Shown here in pieces: positions 24,395-35,359 of a stretch of DNA of 64,000 nt. How positions within the stretch are numbered: position 1 is the first letter of the stretch; each line of letters starts with the position of its first letter. Source of the DNA: Terriglobia bacterium (GTDB lineage: Bacteria; Acidobacteriota; Terriglobia; Acidiferrales; UBA7541). Both the position numbers and the translations under genes were made by a program. The notes beneath the pieces are model-generated. The model saw only the letters and a program-made list of their open reading frames with translations, searched no databases and was not told where the DNA came from. The stretch is taken from positions 38,466 to 102,465 of the forward strand of contig JAIQES010000006.1 in assembly GCA_020073705.1 (NCBI GenBank), given 5' to 3'.

Positions 24395-25591
24395 ATGACC
24401 ACAGTTCAAACAGCCACGGGTCCCGCAAAAACGATGGTCCTCAATATGGGGCCACAGCACCCATCCACGCACGGGGTGCTGCGCGTATTGCTGGAGCTGG
24501 ATGGCGAAACCATCGTCAAGTCCGACGTAGACATCGGTTATCTGCACACCGGGATTGAAAAAACCGCCGAGGCTCTGACCTATCCGCAAGCGATCACGAT
24601 TACCGACCGGATGGATTATCTTGCGCCCCTGTCGAATAATCTGGCCTACTGCCTCGCAGTTGAAAAGCTCCTTGGCCTGGAAGTTCCCAAGCGCGCACAA
24701 TATATCCGCGTTTTGCTGACCGAACTGACGCGCATCGGCTCGCACCTGGTTTGGCTGGGAACCCACGCGATTGATCTCGGCGCGATGTCGGTCTTTCTCT
24801 ACTGCTTCCGCGAGCGCGAGGAACTGCTCAAAATCTTCGAGATGTTCAGCGGCCAGCGGATGATGACGAGCTATTTCCGCATCGGCGGACTGGCGCTTGA
24901 GCCGCCGACAGGGTGGATGGACCGCGTTCAGAAGGTCGTGCAATCGTTCCCTTCCCGCTTTGATGAGTACGAAGACTTGCTGACGAAGAACCGTATCTGG
25001 CTGGCGCGCACCCAGGGCGTAGGCGTGTTGAACGCCTCCGACGCGATTGCCTTGGGCATTTCCGGCCCTTCGCTGCGGGGCTCGGGGGTGGACTACGATG
25101 TCCGCAAGTATTTCCCGTATTCGAGTTACGACGAATTCGATTTTCAGGTGCCGGTTCGCACCGAGGGCGATTGCTACGCGCGCTACCTCTGCCGCGTCGC
25201 CGAAATGCGCGAGAGCTTGAAGATTGTTCGCCAGGCCATGGAAAAGATTCCATCCGAAGGTCCCATCAAAGCCGATGCGCCGGGCATCGTCCCGCCGCAA
25301 CGTGAAAAGATGAAGACCGAGATGGAAGCGCTGATTTACCACTTCAAGATTTTTACCGAAGGATTCGCGCCTCCGGCGGGCGAAGTCTACCAGCGCATCG
25401 AATCGCCGCGCGGTGAACTGTGCTGCTTCATCGCGAGCGACGGTTCGCCGAAGCCGTATCGCATGAAGATTCGCGCCCCTTCCTTTGTGAATCTGCAGGC
25501 CTTGGGGAAGATGATCGAAGGCCGACTGATTGCCGATGTGGTGGCGTGCATCGGCACGCTCGACATCGTGCTCGGGGAGATCGACCGCTGA
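24395..25591 (+). CDS. nuoD: NADH-quinone oxidoreductase subunit D (set 1)
   Basis: 398 residues. [24 protein letters not shown] holds the conserved HPSTHG loop that lines the quinone site. It is followed by GYLHTGIEKTAE, the helical core, and the C-terminal [19 protein letters not shown]. It is the 49-kDa subunit, homologous to the large subunit of NiFe hydrogenases without the metal cysteines. The stop overlaps the next start by 1 nt (TGATG). Confidence 0.96.
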   Translation: MTTVQTATGPAKTMVLNMGPQHPSTHGVLRVLLELDGETIVKSDVDIGYLHTGIEKTAEALTYPQAITITDRMDYLAPLSNNLAYCLAVEKLLGLEVPKRAQYIRVLLTELTRIGSHLVWLGTHAIDLGAMSVFLYCFREREELLKIFEMFSGQRMMTSYFRIGGLALEPPTGWMDRVQKVVQSFPSRFDEYEDLLTKNRIWLARTQGVGVLNASDAIALGISGPSLRGSGVDYDVRKYFPYSSYDEFDFQVPVRTEGDCYARYLCRVAEMRESLKIVRQAMEKIPSEGPIKADAPGIVPPQREKMKTEMEALIYHFKIFTEGFAPPAGEVYQRIESPRGELCCFIASDGSPKPYRMKIRAPSFVNLQALGKMIEGRLIADVVACIGTLDIVLGEIDR

Positions 25592-27405
25592 TGAATCTTC
25601 CTCCGCAGCTCGAAGCCAAGTTTCAAACGCTCGAAAATCGCTATCCGGTCAAGCGTTCGGCGCTGATCCCCATGCTGCTTTACGCGCAGGACCAGCTCGG
25701 TTACGTCAGCGATGACATGATCGGCGAGATTGCCCGCCGCCTCGGCCTGAATACGCTACAGGTCACCGAGACGATGGCGTATTACTCGATGCTGCGCCGC
25801 CAGCGCGCCGGAAAGTATCATGTGCAGGTCTGCACGAATGTCTCCTGCATGCTGCGCGGCGGCAATAATCTGTACGAGTTTGTCCAGAAAAAGCTTGAAA
25901 TTGGACACAAGCAAACCACCGCGGACGGCGTTTTCTCCCTCGAAGAAGTCGAATGCCTGGGAGCGTGCACGGGCGCACCGGCGATGCAGGTGAACTACGA
26001 TTTCTATGAAAACCTCACGACCGAGCGCGCTACGCAGATTTTTGAGGCCCTCGAAGCCGGGCGAAAGCCGGGAACCTCCGCTCCCATTTCCGGTTCCGTG
26101 AAGCCGCGCCATCCAGCCGAAGTGCCCGTCATCAGCCGGCTGTTTGGCGTCAAGGATTCACACAAGCTGGATGTGTACGTGGCCCACGATGGCTACAAGG
26201 GCATGGAGCGCGCACTCAAGGAATTGACGCCCGATCAAGTAATCGAGGAAGTGAAAAAATCGAACCTGCGCGGGCGCGGCGGCGCCGGATTCCCCACCGG
26301 CATGAAATGGAGCTTCGTGCCAAAGGAATCGGCGAAACCGAAGTACATCCTCTGCAACGCGGACGAAAGCGAGCCGGGCACTTGCAAGGACCGCCCATTG
26401 ATGGAAATGATGCCGCACCAGTTGATCGAAGGCATCGTCATCGCGGGCCGCGCCGTGGGCTCGCATCAAGGATACATTTACATCCGCGGCGAGTACCGCT
26501 ACGTCCTCGACATCATGGACGGCGCCATTGCAGAGGCCTATAAGGCCGGCTATCTGGGCAGGAACATTCTGGGCAGCGGATTCGATTTCGATCTGGTCAC
26601 ACACACCGGCGCGGGAGCCTATGAATGCGGAGAAGAATCGGCGTTGATGGAATCGCTCGAAGGGAAGCGCGGCTATCCGCGCATCCGCCCGCCGTTCCCA
26701 GCCGTGGTTGGCCTCTACGGCTCGCCGACAGTTATCAACAATGTGGAGACGCTTTCCTCGGCTCCGGAGATTCTGCGGCGAGGCGGAGAATGGTACGCAG
26801 GCATCGGCTCGCCCAAGAACGGCGGGACGCGCCTGTTCTGTATCTCAGGCCACGTCAACAAACCCGGCATCTATGAGTTGCCGATGGGCTTCTCACTCCG
26901 GCAGATGATTGAAGACGTTGCCGGCGGCATGCTCAATGGCAAGAAGCTGAAGGCCGTGATTCCGGGCGGCAGTTCCTGCCCGCTGCTGACCGCAGACGAA
27001 ATTGACGTAGCGATGGACTACGACTCGGTGGCCAAGGCCGGCTCCATGCTCGGCTCGGGCGGCCTGGTCGTGATCGACGAAGACACTTGTATGGTCGATT
27101 TGGCGCGCCGCATCATGCATTTCTACGCGCACGAATCTTGCGGCTGGTGCATCCCCTGCCGCGAAGGCACAGGCTGGCTGCGGAAAATGCTGGACCGCTT
27201 CCACGCGGGTGGGGCGCGCGCCGAAGATATTCCGATGGTGTCCGAGCTGGCAAAGAACATGCTCGGCAAGACGTTCTGCCCGCTGGGCGATGCCGCGGCG
27301 ATGCCGATTATTAGTATTGCCAAGAAGTGGCGGCATGAGTTCGAACAACACCTTTCGGGCAAGTGCCCCTACAAGCCGGCCGACGTGCTGGCCGCAGTGC
27401 GCTGA
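25591..27405 (+). CDS. nuoEF: Fused NADH-quinone oxidoreductase subunits E and F (set 1)
   Basis: 604 residues from the ATG at 25591. Residues 1-165 are NuoE: a helical start, then the thioredoxin-like [2Fe-2S] domain with CTNVSC and ECLGACTGAPAM. Residues 190-604 are NuoF: RGRGGAGFPTGMKWSF (NADH), CNADESEPGTCKDRPLMEM (FMN/NADH), GAGAYECGEESALMES, and the N3 cluster ESCGWCIPCREGTGW plus a distal cysteine in KTFCPLGDAAA. There is no stop between the two parts; a linker of about 25 residues rich in Ala, Pro and Ser (GRKPGTSAPISGSV) joins them. This NADH-oxidising module occurs only in set 1. Confidence 0.95.
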   Translation: MNLPPQLEAKFQTLENRYPVKRSALIPMLLYAQDQLGYVSDDMIGEIARRLGLNTLQVTETMAYYSMLRRQRAGKYHVQVCTNVSCMLRGGNNLYEFVQKKLEIGHKQTTADGVFSLEEVECLGACTGAPAMQVNYDFYENLTTERATQIFEALEAGRKPGTSAPISGSVKPRHPAEVPVISRLFGVKDSHKLDVYVAHDGYKGMERALKELTPDQVIEEVKKSNLRGRGGAGFPTGMKWSFVPKESAKPKYILCNADESEPGTCKDRPLMEMMPHQLIEGIVIAGRAVGSHQGYIYIRGEYRYVLDIMDGAIAEAYKAGYLGRNILGSGFDFDLVTHTGAGAYECGEESALMESLEGKRGYPRIRPPFPAVVGLYGSPTVINNVETLSSAPEILRRGGEWYAGIGSPKNGGTRLFCISGHVNKPGIYELPMGFSLRQMIEDVAGGMLNGKKLKAVIPGGSSCPLLTADEIDVAMDYDSVAKAGSMLGSGGLVVIDEDTCMVDLARRIMHFYAHESCGWCIPCREGTGWLRKMLDRFHAGGARAEDIPMVSELAKNMLGKTFCPLGDAAAMPIISIAKKWRHEFEQHLSGKCPYKPADVLAAVR

Positions 27406-27420
27406 GGTTTCCGGAACCAT

Positions 27421-29688
27421 ATGGCCGATTCGAAGGACGTAACACTGAAGATTGACGACCGCGACGTGACGGTTCCTCCGGGAACGCTGGTAATCGAGGC
27501 GGCGCGACGCATGGGCATCGAGGTGCCGTCCTTTTGCTACTATCCGGGCCTTTCGCTGCAGGCGGCCTGCCGCATGTGCCTGGTCGAAGTCGAAAGGGCG
27601 CCCAAGCTGCAAACGGCGTGCACGCTGGTGGCCATGCCCGGCATGGTCGTACGCACCAACACCGAGCAGGTTCATCAAGCGCGCAAGGCGATGCTCGAAT
27701 TCTTGCTCGCCAATCATCCGCTCGATTGCCCGGTGTGCGACAAGGGCGGTGAGTGCGAATTGCAGGACATGGCTTTCACGTATGGCGCCGACAAGAGCCG
27801 GTTTGCCGAAGAAAAACGCCATCGGCCCGAACGGAAATGGTCCGAGGCGGTTTATTACGACGCGCCGCGCTGTATCCTGTGCTTCCGATGCGTCCGCGTC
27901 TGCGACGAGGGCATGGACGTCAAGGCGCTCGGCGTGGGCCAGCGCGGCTCGCAGTCGGTGATCATACCGAACGGCGAGGACCATCTGGACTGCGAAGAGT
28001 GCGGCATGTGCATCGATATTTGCCCGGTCGGCGCGCTCACCAGCGGCACTTACCGCTACAAAACGCGTCCCTGGGAAATGAAATACGTCTCCACGGTTTG
28101 CGCACACTGTTCGAACGGCTGCAAGACGACCCTCAGTGTGCGCAACAATGAAATCCTCCGCGCCAACAATCGCGACCTTTCGGGCTTCAACAAGGAGTTT
28201 CTGTGTGTGAAGGGCCGCTTCGGTTTTGATTTCACCAGCCATCCGGAGCGCCTGAAGCTGCCGCTGGTGCGCCGCAACGGCCATCTCGAGCCAGCGAGTT
28301 GGGAAGACGCCATCGCGGAGGCTTCCCGGAGGCTCGCCGAAGTTCACAAGGCGTCCGGTGCGGACTCTATCGGATTCATCGGCTCGAACCGCACAACGAA
28401 TGAAGAGAATTACCTGCTGGGGCGCATCGCCCGCGCGTCCATTGGAACGAATAACCTTGACCATCACCGCACCGCCGATTACCCCAGCCTGATTGCGGCG
28501 CTGGGCGAAAAAGCCGCTGCCGCAACCGTCACGATGACGCAGCTCTATGAGGCGGATGCGGTCCTGCTCATCGGCGACGATCCAACCCAACAAAACCCGC
28601 TGGTCGCTTGGCAGATCCGGGCGGCCATCCGCCATCGCGGCTCGCGCCTGTACGTCATCAATGCGAAATCCATAAAGCTGCGCCGCAAAGCCAGGGAATT
28701 CGTCGAAGTGTCGCAGGGCGGCGAAGCCGCAGCCGTGAGCTGGCTTTCGGGCAGTGACGAGACACTCGATCCGGGCGTGGCAGAAAGCCTTTCCGCGCTC
28801 AAGTCCGCGCTTGAAAAAGAAAACAACGTCGTCGTTGTGTTTGGCGCCGAGTTGACCGGTGCGGCGGTGCGCGACCTCGTGAAATTTGGCGCTTCCCTGC
28901 CCGGCCAGACGCGTTACATGGCTCTCGGTGATTATGCGAATTCGCGCGGTGCTTCTGACATGGGGCTGCTGCCGCACCTGCTGCCCGGTTATGCCCCTCT
29001 CGCGGACGTGAAGGCGCGCGAGAAGTTTGGCAAGGTCTGGGGTGCGAAGCTGACGAACAAACCCGGTCTGGACGCGCGGGGGATGCTCGCGGCCGCAACC
29101 AGTGGAAAACTGCGCGCGCTCTACGTCGTCGGCGCGAACCCGGTGAAAACCTTTGGCGTAAACGCAAATGAGCGGCTCGGCAAACTCGATCTGCTCATCG
29201 TGCACGATCTGTTTCTCACCGAAACCGCGAAACTCGCAGACATCGTTCTGCCGGCCGCGGCCGCGTATGAAAAGGATGGCTCCGTGACCAACACCGCCGG
29301 CGAAGTTCAGCTCGTGCGCAAGGGCGGCGACGTCATGGGGACGCGCTCGGACTTCGACATCCTGCGCATCTTTTCGCACCAGCTTGCGGAACACGGACTC
29401 GGGCAAGCCATCCGCCTGCGCACACCCGAAGCTGCTTTCGATGAAATCCGGCAATCTGTGGCCGGTTATGACCTCTCCATGGCGGCACTGTTGCTCGGAG
29501 AAGCCGAAAGAACGTCGCCGATCTCGACGGCCGGCGGCCAGGCCAAATTCGACGCGCCTGTTGGCGCGATCTTTTCGGCGCACGACACGTTGTTCGCAAG
29601 TGGAAGCCTGGGGCGCTACTGCACCACAATTCTCTCTCTTCCCGAAGCCGGACCCAAGACAACGCCTGAAGCGGGGGCACACTCGTGA
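27421..29688 (+). CDS. nuoG: NADH-quinone oxidoreductase subunit G (set 1)
   Basis: 755 residues. The N-terminal [2Fe-2S] ferredoxin domain has CYYPGLSLQAACRMC, then the 4Fe-4S part with HPLDCPVCDKGGECELQ, PRCILCFRCVRVC and CEECGMCIDICPVGAL. The molybdopterin-type fold starts with CAHCSNGCKTTLSV and a later cysteine (FLCVKGR), which would hold the extra N7 cluster found in some bacteria. The C-terminal part is the usual degenerate oxidoreductase-like domain. The stop overlaps nuoH (GTGA). A long open frame on the opposite strand is a shadow. Confidence 0.95.
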   Translation: MADSKDVTLKIDDRDVTVPPGTLVIEAARRMGIEVPSFCYYPGLSLQAACRMCLVEVERAPKLQTACTLVAMPGMVVRTNTEQVHQARKAMLEFLLANHPLDCPVCDKGGECELQDMAFTYGADKSRFAEEKRHRPERKWSEAVYYDAPRCILCFRCVRVCDEGMDVKALGVGQRGSQSVIIPNGEDHLDCEECGMCIDICPVGALTSGTYRYKTRPWEMKYVSTVCAHCSNGCKTTLSVRNNEILRANNRDLSGFNKEFLCVKGRFGFDFTSHPERLKLPLVRRNGHLEPASWEDAIAEASRRLAEVHKASGADSIGFIGSNRTTNEENYLLGRIARASIGTNNLDHHRTADYPSLIAALGEKAAAATVTMTQLYEADAVLLIGDDPTQQNPLVAWQIRAAIRHRGSRLYVINAKSIKLRRKAREFVEVSQGGEAAAVSWLSGSDETLDPGVAESLSALKSALEKENNVVVVFGAELTGAAVRDLVKFGASLPGQTRYMALGDYANSRGASDMGLLPHLLPGYAPLADVKAREKFGKVWGAKLTNKPGLDARGMLAAATSGKLRALYVVGANPVKTFGVNANERLGKLDLLIVHDLFLTETAKLADIVLPAAAAYEKDGSVTNTAGEVQLVRKGGDVMGTRSDFDILRIFSHQLAEHGLGQAIRLRTPEAAFDEIRQSVAGYDLSMAALLLGEAERTSPISTAGGQAKFDAPVGAIFSAHDTLFASGSLGRYCTTILSLPEAGPKTTPEAGAHS

Positions 29689-30911
29689 ACGAGTTCGCTT
29701 CCCAGCACCCTATTCTCGTCGTCGCGCTGCCCAAGATCGTCGTGCTGCTCTTGGTGCTGCTGACGTCGCTGGCGTATCTGACCTGGTTCGAGCGCAAAGT
29801 CGTGGCGCACATTCAGTCGCGCTGGGGACCGTACCGCGTCGGTCCTCATGGGCTGCTGCAACCGCTGGCCGACGGCGTCAAGTTCCTGTTCAAAGAAGAT
29901 GTGACGCCTGCGGGCGCGGACAAATTCGTCTATTTTCTCGCGCCGTTTCTCTCGCTTTCGTTGGCCATCACGTCGATTGCAGTGATCCCGTTTGGGCCGA
30001 AGGAATTCACGGTCTTCGGCCAGCCGACGCCGCTTGCCATCACGAACTTGAATATCGGCCTGCTTGTCCTCTTTGCAATCACGTCGATGGGCGTCTATGG
30101 CGTGGCGCTTGCCGGCTGGTCGTCGAACAGCAAGTACCCGCTGCTCGGCGGACTGCGCAGCTCGGCGCAGATGATCAGCTACGAACTCGCGCTTACGATG
30201 TCTGTCGTGGGCGTCATCCTGATGGCCGGCACGTTCAACTTGAGCGAGATCGTCATGTCGCAGCAGGGCTTTCACTGGGGATTCCTGCCGCGATGGAACC
30301 TTATCGGCGGACCGATGCCGCAGTTGCTTGGGTTTCTCCTGTTTTTCACTGCGGCTGTCGCGGAGACCAACCGCGCACCTTTCGATCTGGCCGAAGCGGA
30401 ATCCGAGCTGGTCGCCGGCTTCCACACCGAATATGCGAGCTTCAAGTTCGCGATGTTTTTCATGGCCGAATATTCGAGTATGATCACGGTTTCGTGCCTC
30501 GCGACGATCCTTTTCTTCGGTGGATGGTTGTCGCCCTTCCCGCAGACTGCGGCGTTCGCCTGGGCGCACTACATCCCTGCCGCCGCGTTCGCCCTGGCTG
30601 GACTCGCGCTGATCTTTTATGGCATCCGGTATCTCACGATGTTCGGACGCGTCGTGCTTCCGGTGCTGGGCGTGGTCCTGGGTGCGCTTGCGCTGCTGTT
30701 CATCCGGCCGGGGGTAACCGAATTCGTTCAGGGACCGTTCTGGTTCCTGCTGAAGGTCGTATTTTTTCTGTTTGTGTACGTTTGGGTGCGCGGCACGCTT
30801 CCGCGTCTCCGGTACGACCAGTTGATGGGATTCGGCTGGAAGCTGCTTCTGCCGCTTTCGATTTTGAATGTGGTGATCACGAGTCTGGCGATTGTGCTGA
30901 CACAGCGATGA
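29685..30911 (+). CDS. nuoH: NADH-quinone oxidoreductase subunit H (set 1)
   Basis: 408 residues, GTG start overlapping the nuoG stop, with about eight or nine membrane helices. Conserved text: TWFERKVVAHIQSRWGPYRVGPHGLLQPLADGVK near the N-terminus, the loop with AETNRAPFDLAEAESELVAGFHTEYASFKFAMFF (about residues 225-258), and RGTLPRLRYDQLM near the end. It forms much of the quinone chamber and the entry to the membrane arm. nuoI, which normally follows, is absent; nuoJ follows after 25 nt. Confidence 0.96.
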   Translation: MNEFASQHPILVVALPKIVVLLLVLLTSLAYLTWFERKVVAHIQSRWGPYRVGPHGLLQPLADGVKFLFKEDVTPAGADKFVYFLAPFLSLSLAITSIAVIPFGPKEFTVFGQPTPLAITNLNIGLLVLFAITSMGVYGVALAGWSSNSKYPLLGGLRSSAQMISYELALTMSVVGVILMAGTFNLSEIVMSQQGFHWGFLPRWNLIGGPMPQLLGFLLFFTAAVAETNRAPFDLAEAESELVAGFHTEYASFKFAMFFMAEYSSMITVSCLATILFFGGWLSPFPQTAAFAWAHYIPAAAFALAGLALIFYGIRYLTMFGRVVLPVLGVVLGALALLFIRPGVTEFVQGPFWFLLKVVFFLFVYVWVRGTLPRLRYDQLMGFGWKLLLPLSILNVVITSLAIVLTQR

Positions 30912-30936
30912 GATCAATGATCGAGGGAACGAAACA

Positions 30937-31437
30937 ATGACGCCGCAGATTGCGGTCTTCCTGGTTCTGGCGGCGATGGCGGTGGCAGGAGCGGTCAGCT
31001 TGATCCTGCAGCGGCACCCGATTCACAGCGCGCTGTCGCTGATCGTCGTCATGGTCTCGCTGGCGGGACTATACCTGCTGCTCGGCGCGGAATTTATCGC
31101 TGCCGTGCAGATCATCGTATACGGCGGCGCGATCATGGTGCTGTTCGTATTCGTAATCATGCTGCTCAACGCCGGCGAAGAAGAACGCACAAACGTGAGC
31201 CGGATGGCGCGATTCGTCGGCGTGCCGCTCGGCGTGATGTTCCTGCTCGAGGTTGCGTACTGGATTGCGCGCGCGACTTCGCACCTGGCGCCGCCCGCGG
31301 CACAGCTAGTATCCACACGGGATCTATCGACGCTGCTGTTCCGCGAATACGTGTTCCCGTTTGAGCTGACGTCGTTTCTGATTCTGATTGCACTGCTCGG
31401 CGCGCTGGTTCTGGCGCGCCGCGAAGATTCCGACTAG
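30937..31437 (+). CDS. nuoJ: NADH-quinone oxidoreductase subunit J (set 1)
   Basis: 166 residues with five membrane helices. Characteristic: HPIHSALSLIVVMVSLAGLYLLLGAEFIAAVQ, then [20 protein letters not shown]. It is a proton-path subunit of the membrane arm. It lies 25 nt after nuoH and 31 nt before nuoK. Confidence 0.95.
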   Translation: MTPQIAVFLVLAAMAVAGAVSLILQRHPIHSALSLIVVMVSLAGLYLLLGAEFIAAVQIIVYGGAIMVLFVFVIMLLNAGEEERTNVSRMARFVGVPLGVMFLLEVAYWIARATSHLAPPAAQLVSTRDLSTLLFREYVFPFELTSFLILIALLGALVLARREDSD

Positions 31438-31468
31438 GGCCCGCGGCCCGAAGAGTTTCGGAGGAGTT

Positions 31469-31771
31469 GTGGTTCCGATTTCATACTATCTGGCGCTGAG
31501 CGCGGTCTTGTTCGGACTGGGTGTGGTGGCGTTTATCTTCAAGCGCAACATCATCACCATCTTCATGGCGATTGAACTGATGCTCAACGCCGTCAATCTG
31601 GCCTTTGTGGCCTTTAGCCGGGCGCTCGGGCAGTTGCAGGGACAGGTGTTTGTATTCTTTGTCATCGTCGTCGCGGCTGCCGAAGCCGCTGTCGGTCTGG
31701 CGATCATCATCGTGATTGCCCGTAACCGGGGAACGCTCAACGTGGAACGCGTGGATTCGCTCAAACATTGA
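31469..31771 (+). CDS. nuoK: NADH-quinone oxidoreductase subunit K (set 1)
   Basis: 100 residues from a GTG at 31469 with GGAGG 4 nt upstream; the length matches E. coli NuoK exactly. The frame open from 31388 overlaps nuoJ and is not used. Three helices with the conserved glutamates in [20 protein letters not shown] and [19 protein letters not shown]. It is an MrpC-like membrane subunit. The stop overlaps the nuoL start by one base (TGATG). Confidence 0.94.
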   Translation: MVPISYYLALSAVLFGLGVVAFIFKRNIITIFMAIELMLNAVNLAFVAFSRALGQLQGQVFVFFVIVVAAAEAAVGLAIIIVIARNRGTLNVERVDSLKH

Positions 31772-33726
31772 TGCTGGTGCTCACCCATCTCTGGATTCTG
31801 CCCTTGTTGCCGCTCGCCGGCGCCGCCGCCAACGGCGTCTTCGGCCGCCGCTGGCCGAAAAGTCTCGTAACAGGCGTGGCGCTTTCCTCCACGACACTGG
31901 CGTTTTTCTCGGCGCTCGAATTGGGCCGCGAATTTATGGCCCTGTCAACAGACCGGATTCCGTGGACGAAGTCCTACTTTACCTGGATCACCGCCGGCGG
32001 ATTCCGCGCGGACTTCGCGCTGCAGGTGGATCAGCTCACTGTCGTCATGCTGCTTGTTGTGACCGGCGTAGGCTGGCTGATTCACATCTACTCGACCGGT
32101 TACATGCACGACGATCCCGGCTACACGCGGTTTTTTTCTTACCTGAATCTCTTCATGTTTTTCATGTTGGTGCTGGTGCTCGCGGCCAACTATCTGTTGA
32201 TGTTCGTCGGATGGGAGGGCGTGGGCCTGTGCAGCTACCTGCTCATTGGTTTCTTCTTCCTGAAGCAGTCCGCCACCAATGCCGGCAACAAAGCCTTCTG
32301 GGTAAACCGCGTTGGCGACTTCGGATTCATCCTCGGCGTTCTTCTGATCTTGCGGACCTTCGGGACTCTTGATTTCGCGGCCGTGCTGCCTCGCGCCGCC
32401 GCGATGCCCGCGGAGCCTGCGGGACAGGCGGGCGTGCTCACGACGATTGCCCTGCTGCTGTTCATCGGCGCGGCCGGAAAATCCGCGCAGCTTCCCCTGT
32501 ACGTCTGGCTGCCGGACGCCATGGAAGGCCCCACCCCGGTCAGCGCGCTGATTCACGCCGCAACCATGGTCACCGCCGGCGTGTACATGGTTGCGCGCTC
32601 GCACGTGATTTTCCTGAATGCGCCCCTGGCCATGGAAGTCGTCGCCGTTGTGGGATGCCTGACGGCATTATTCGCCGCGACGATCGGGTTGGTGCAGACG
32701 GACATTAAAAGGGTCCTGGCCTACTCGACTGTATCCCAACTCGGTTACATGTTCCTGGCCTGCGGCGTGGGAGCTTTCAGCGCCGGCATCTTTCACTTGA
32801 TGACGCACGCTTTCTTCAAGGGGTTGCTCTTCCTTGCGGCCGGCAGCGTGATTCACGCGATGGGCGGCGAGCAGGACATGCGCAAGATGGGCGGTCTGCG
32901 CAAGAAGATTCCGTGGACTTTCTGGACGATGTTCATGGCCACGCTCGCGATCGCCGGCGCGCCGGGTTTCTCCGGTTTCTTCAGCAAGGACGAAATTCTG
33001 CTTGCTGCTCAGCGCACGAGCACGCCGCTCTGGGCGGTCGGCGTTCTGACCGCGGGCCTCACTTCCTTCTACATGTTCCGCCTGCTGTTTCTGACCTTCT
33101 TCGGCACAGAGCGCTTCGACGAGCATCAGGTGCACGTGCACGAGTCGCCGCGCAATATGCTGGCGCCGCTGGTCGTCCTCGCGATTTTCGCCGTGGGTGG
33201 CGGGTGGATGGCCGCGCCTGAACTTTTGGGCGGCGTGAATCATTTTCGACAATTTCTTTCACCGGTATTTTCATTTTCATACATGAACGAGACTTCGCTT
33301 CCCCCTGACCATTTAGACGCGAGCATTGCTACCGAAGCGCTGAAAGTGCTCTTGGGAGCACCGGTGATCGCCGGTCTGTTCGGTTTTCTGCTGGCCTGGT
33401 GGCTTTACGTCCGCAGTTCCGAAACACCAAAGAAAATCGCCGAATCGTTCTCCGCACTGTACAAGCTGCTCAAGGGAAAATATTTTGTGGATGAGTTGTA
33501 CGCCGCCGTGATCGTTCGGCCATTGGTATGGATTTCGGACAAGGTCCTATGGCACGCCGTGGATGAAGGCGTGATTGACGGCGCCGTGAACGGCGTCGCC
33601 CGCGTGTCCCGCGAATCCGGCGACCGGCTGCGTTACATAGGTTCCGGCAACGTGCGCAGCTACGCCACATGGATCCTGATAGGCGCCGTGATTTTCACTT
33701 CCCTGCTGCTCTGGATGGCGGGCTGA
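31771..33726 (+). CDS. nuoL: NADH-quinone oxidoreductase subunit L (set 1)
   Basis: 651 residues of antiporter-like proton pump. Landmarks: FVGWEGVGLCSYLLIGFFF, the channel helix GKSAQLPLYVWLPDAMEGPTP with its lysine, ALIHAATMVTAGVYMVAR, LAYSTVSQLGYMFLACGVG, and a long C-terminal lateral helix (about 550-651). The ATG at 31771 is used; a TTG three bases earlier lies in the same frame. It sits at the distal end of the membrane arm and pumps one proton per cycle. Confidence 0.95.
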   Translation: MLVLTHLWILPLLPLAGAAANGVFGRRWPKSLVTGVALSSTTLAFFSALELGREFMALSTDRIPWTKSYFTWITAGGFRADFALQVDQLTVVMLLVVTGVGWLIHIYSTGYMHDDPGYTRFFSYLNLFMFFMLVLVLAANYLLMFVGWEGVGLCSYLLIGFFFLKQSATNAGNKAFWVNRVGDFGFILGVLLILRTFGTLDFAAVLPRAAAMPAEPAGQAGVLTTIALLLFIGAAGKSAQLPLYVWLPDAMEGPTPVSALIHAATMVTAGVYMVARSHVIFLNAPLAMEVVAVVGCLTALFAATIGLVQTDIKRVLAYSTVSQLGYMFLACGVGAFSAGIFHLMTHAFFKGLLFLAAGSVIHAMGGEQDMRKMGGLRKKIPWTFWTMFMATLAIAGAPGFSGFFSKDEILLAAQRTSTPLWAVGVLTAGLTSFYMFRLLFLTFFGTERFDEHQVHVHESPRNMLAPLVVLAIFAVGGGWMAAPELLGGVNHFRQFLSPVFSFSYMNETSLPPDHLDASIATEALKVLLGAPVIAGLFGFLLAWWLYVRSSETPKKIAESFSALYKLLKGKYFVDELYAAVIVRPLVWISDKVLWHAVDEGVIDGAVNGVARVSRESGDRLRYIGSGNVRSYATWILIGAVIFTSLLLWMAG

Positions 33727-33727
33727 C

Positions 33728-35359
<1,632 letters not shown>

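Noticed and set aside
26893..29682. Long 929-codon open frame on the - strand opposite nuoF and nuoG
   Set aside because: It is the antisense shadow of nuoF-nuoG, whose products are unmistakable. The antisense product shows no family pattern and is rich in Arg, His and Ala, as expected from high-GC complements.
29384..30940. 518-codon + strand frame overlapping nuoG and nuoH
   Set aside because: It is an alternative frame of nuoH; the nuoH frame has all conserved motifs and a GTGA coupling to nuoG.
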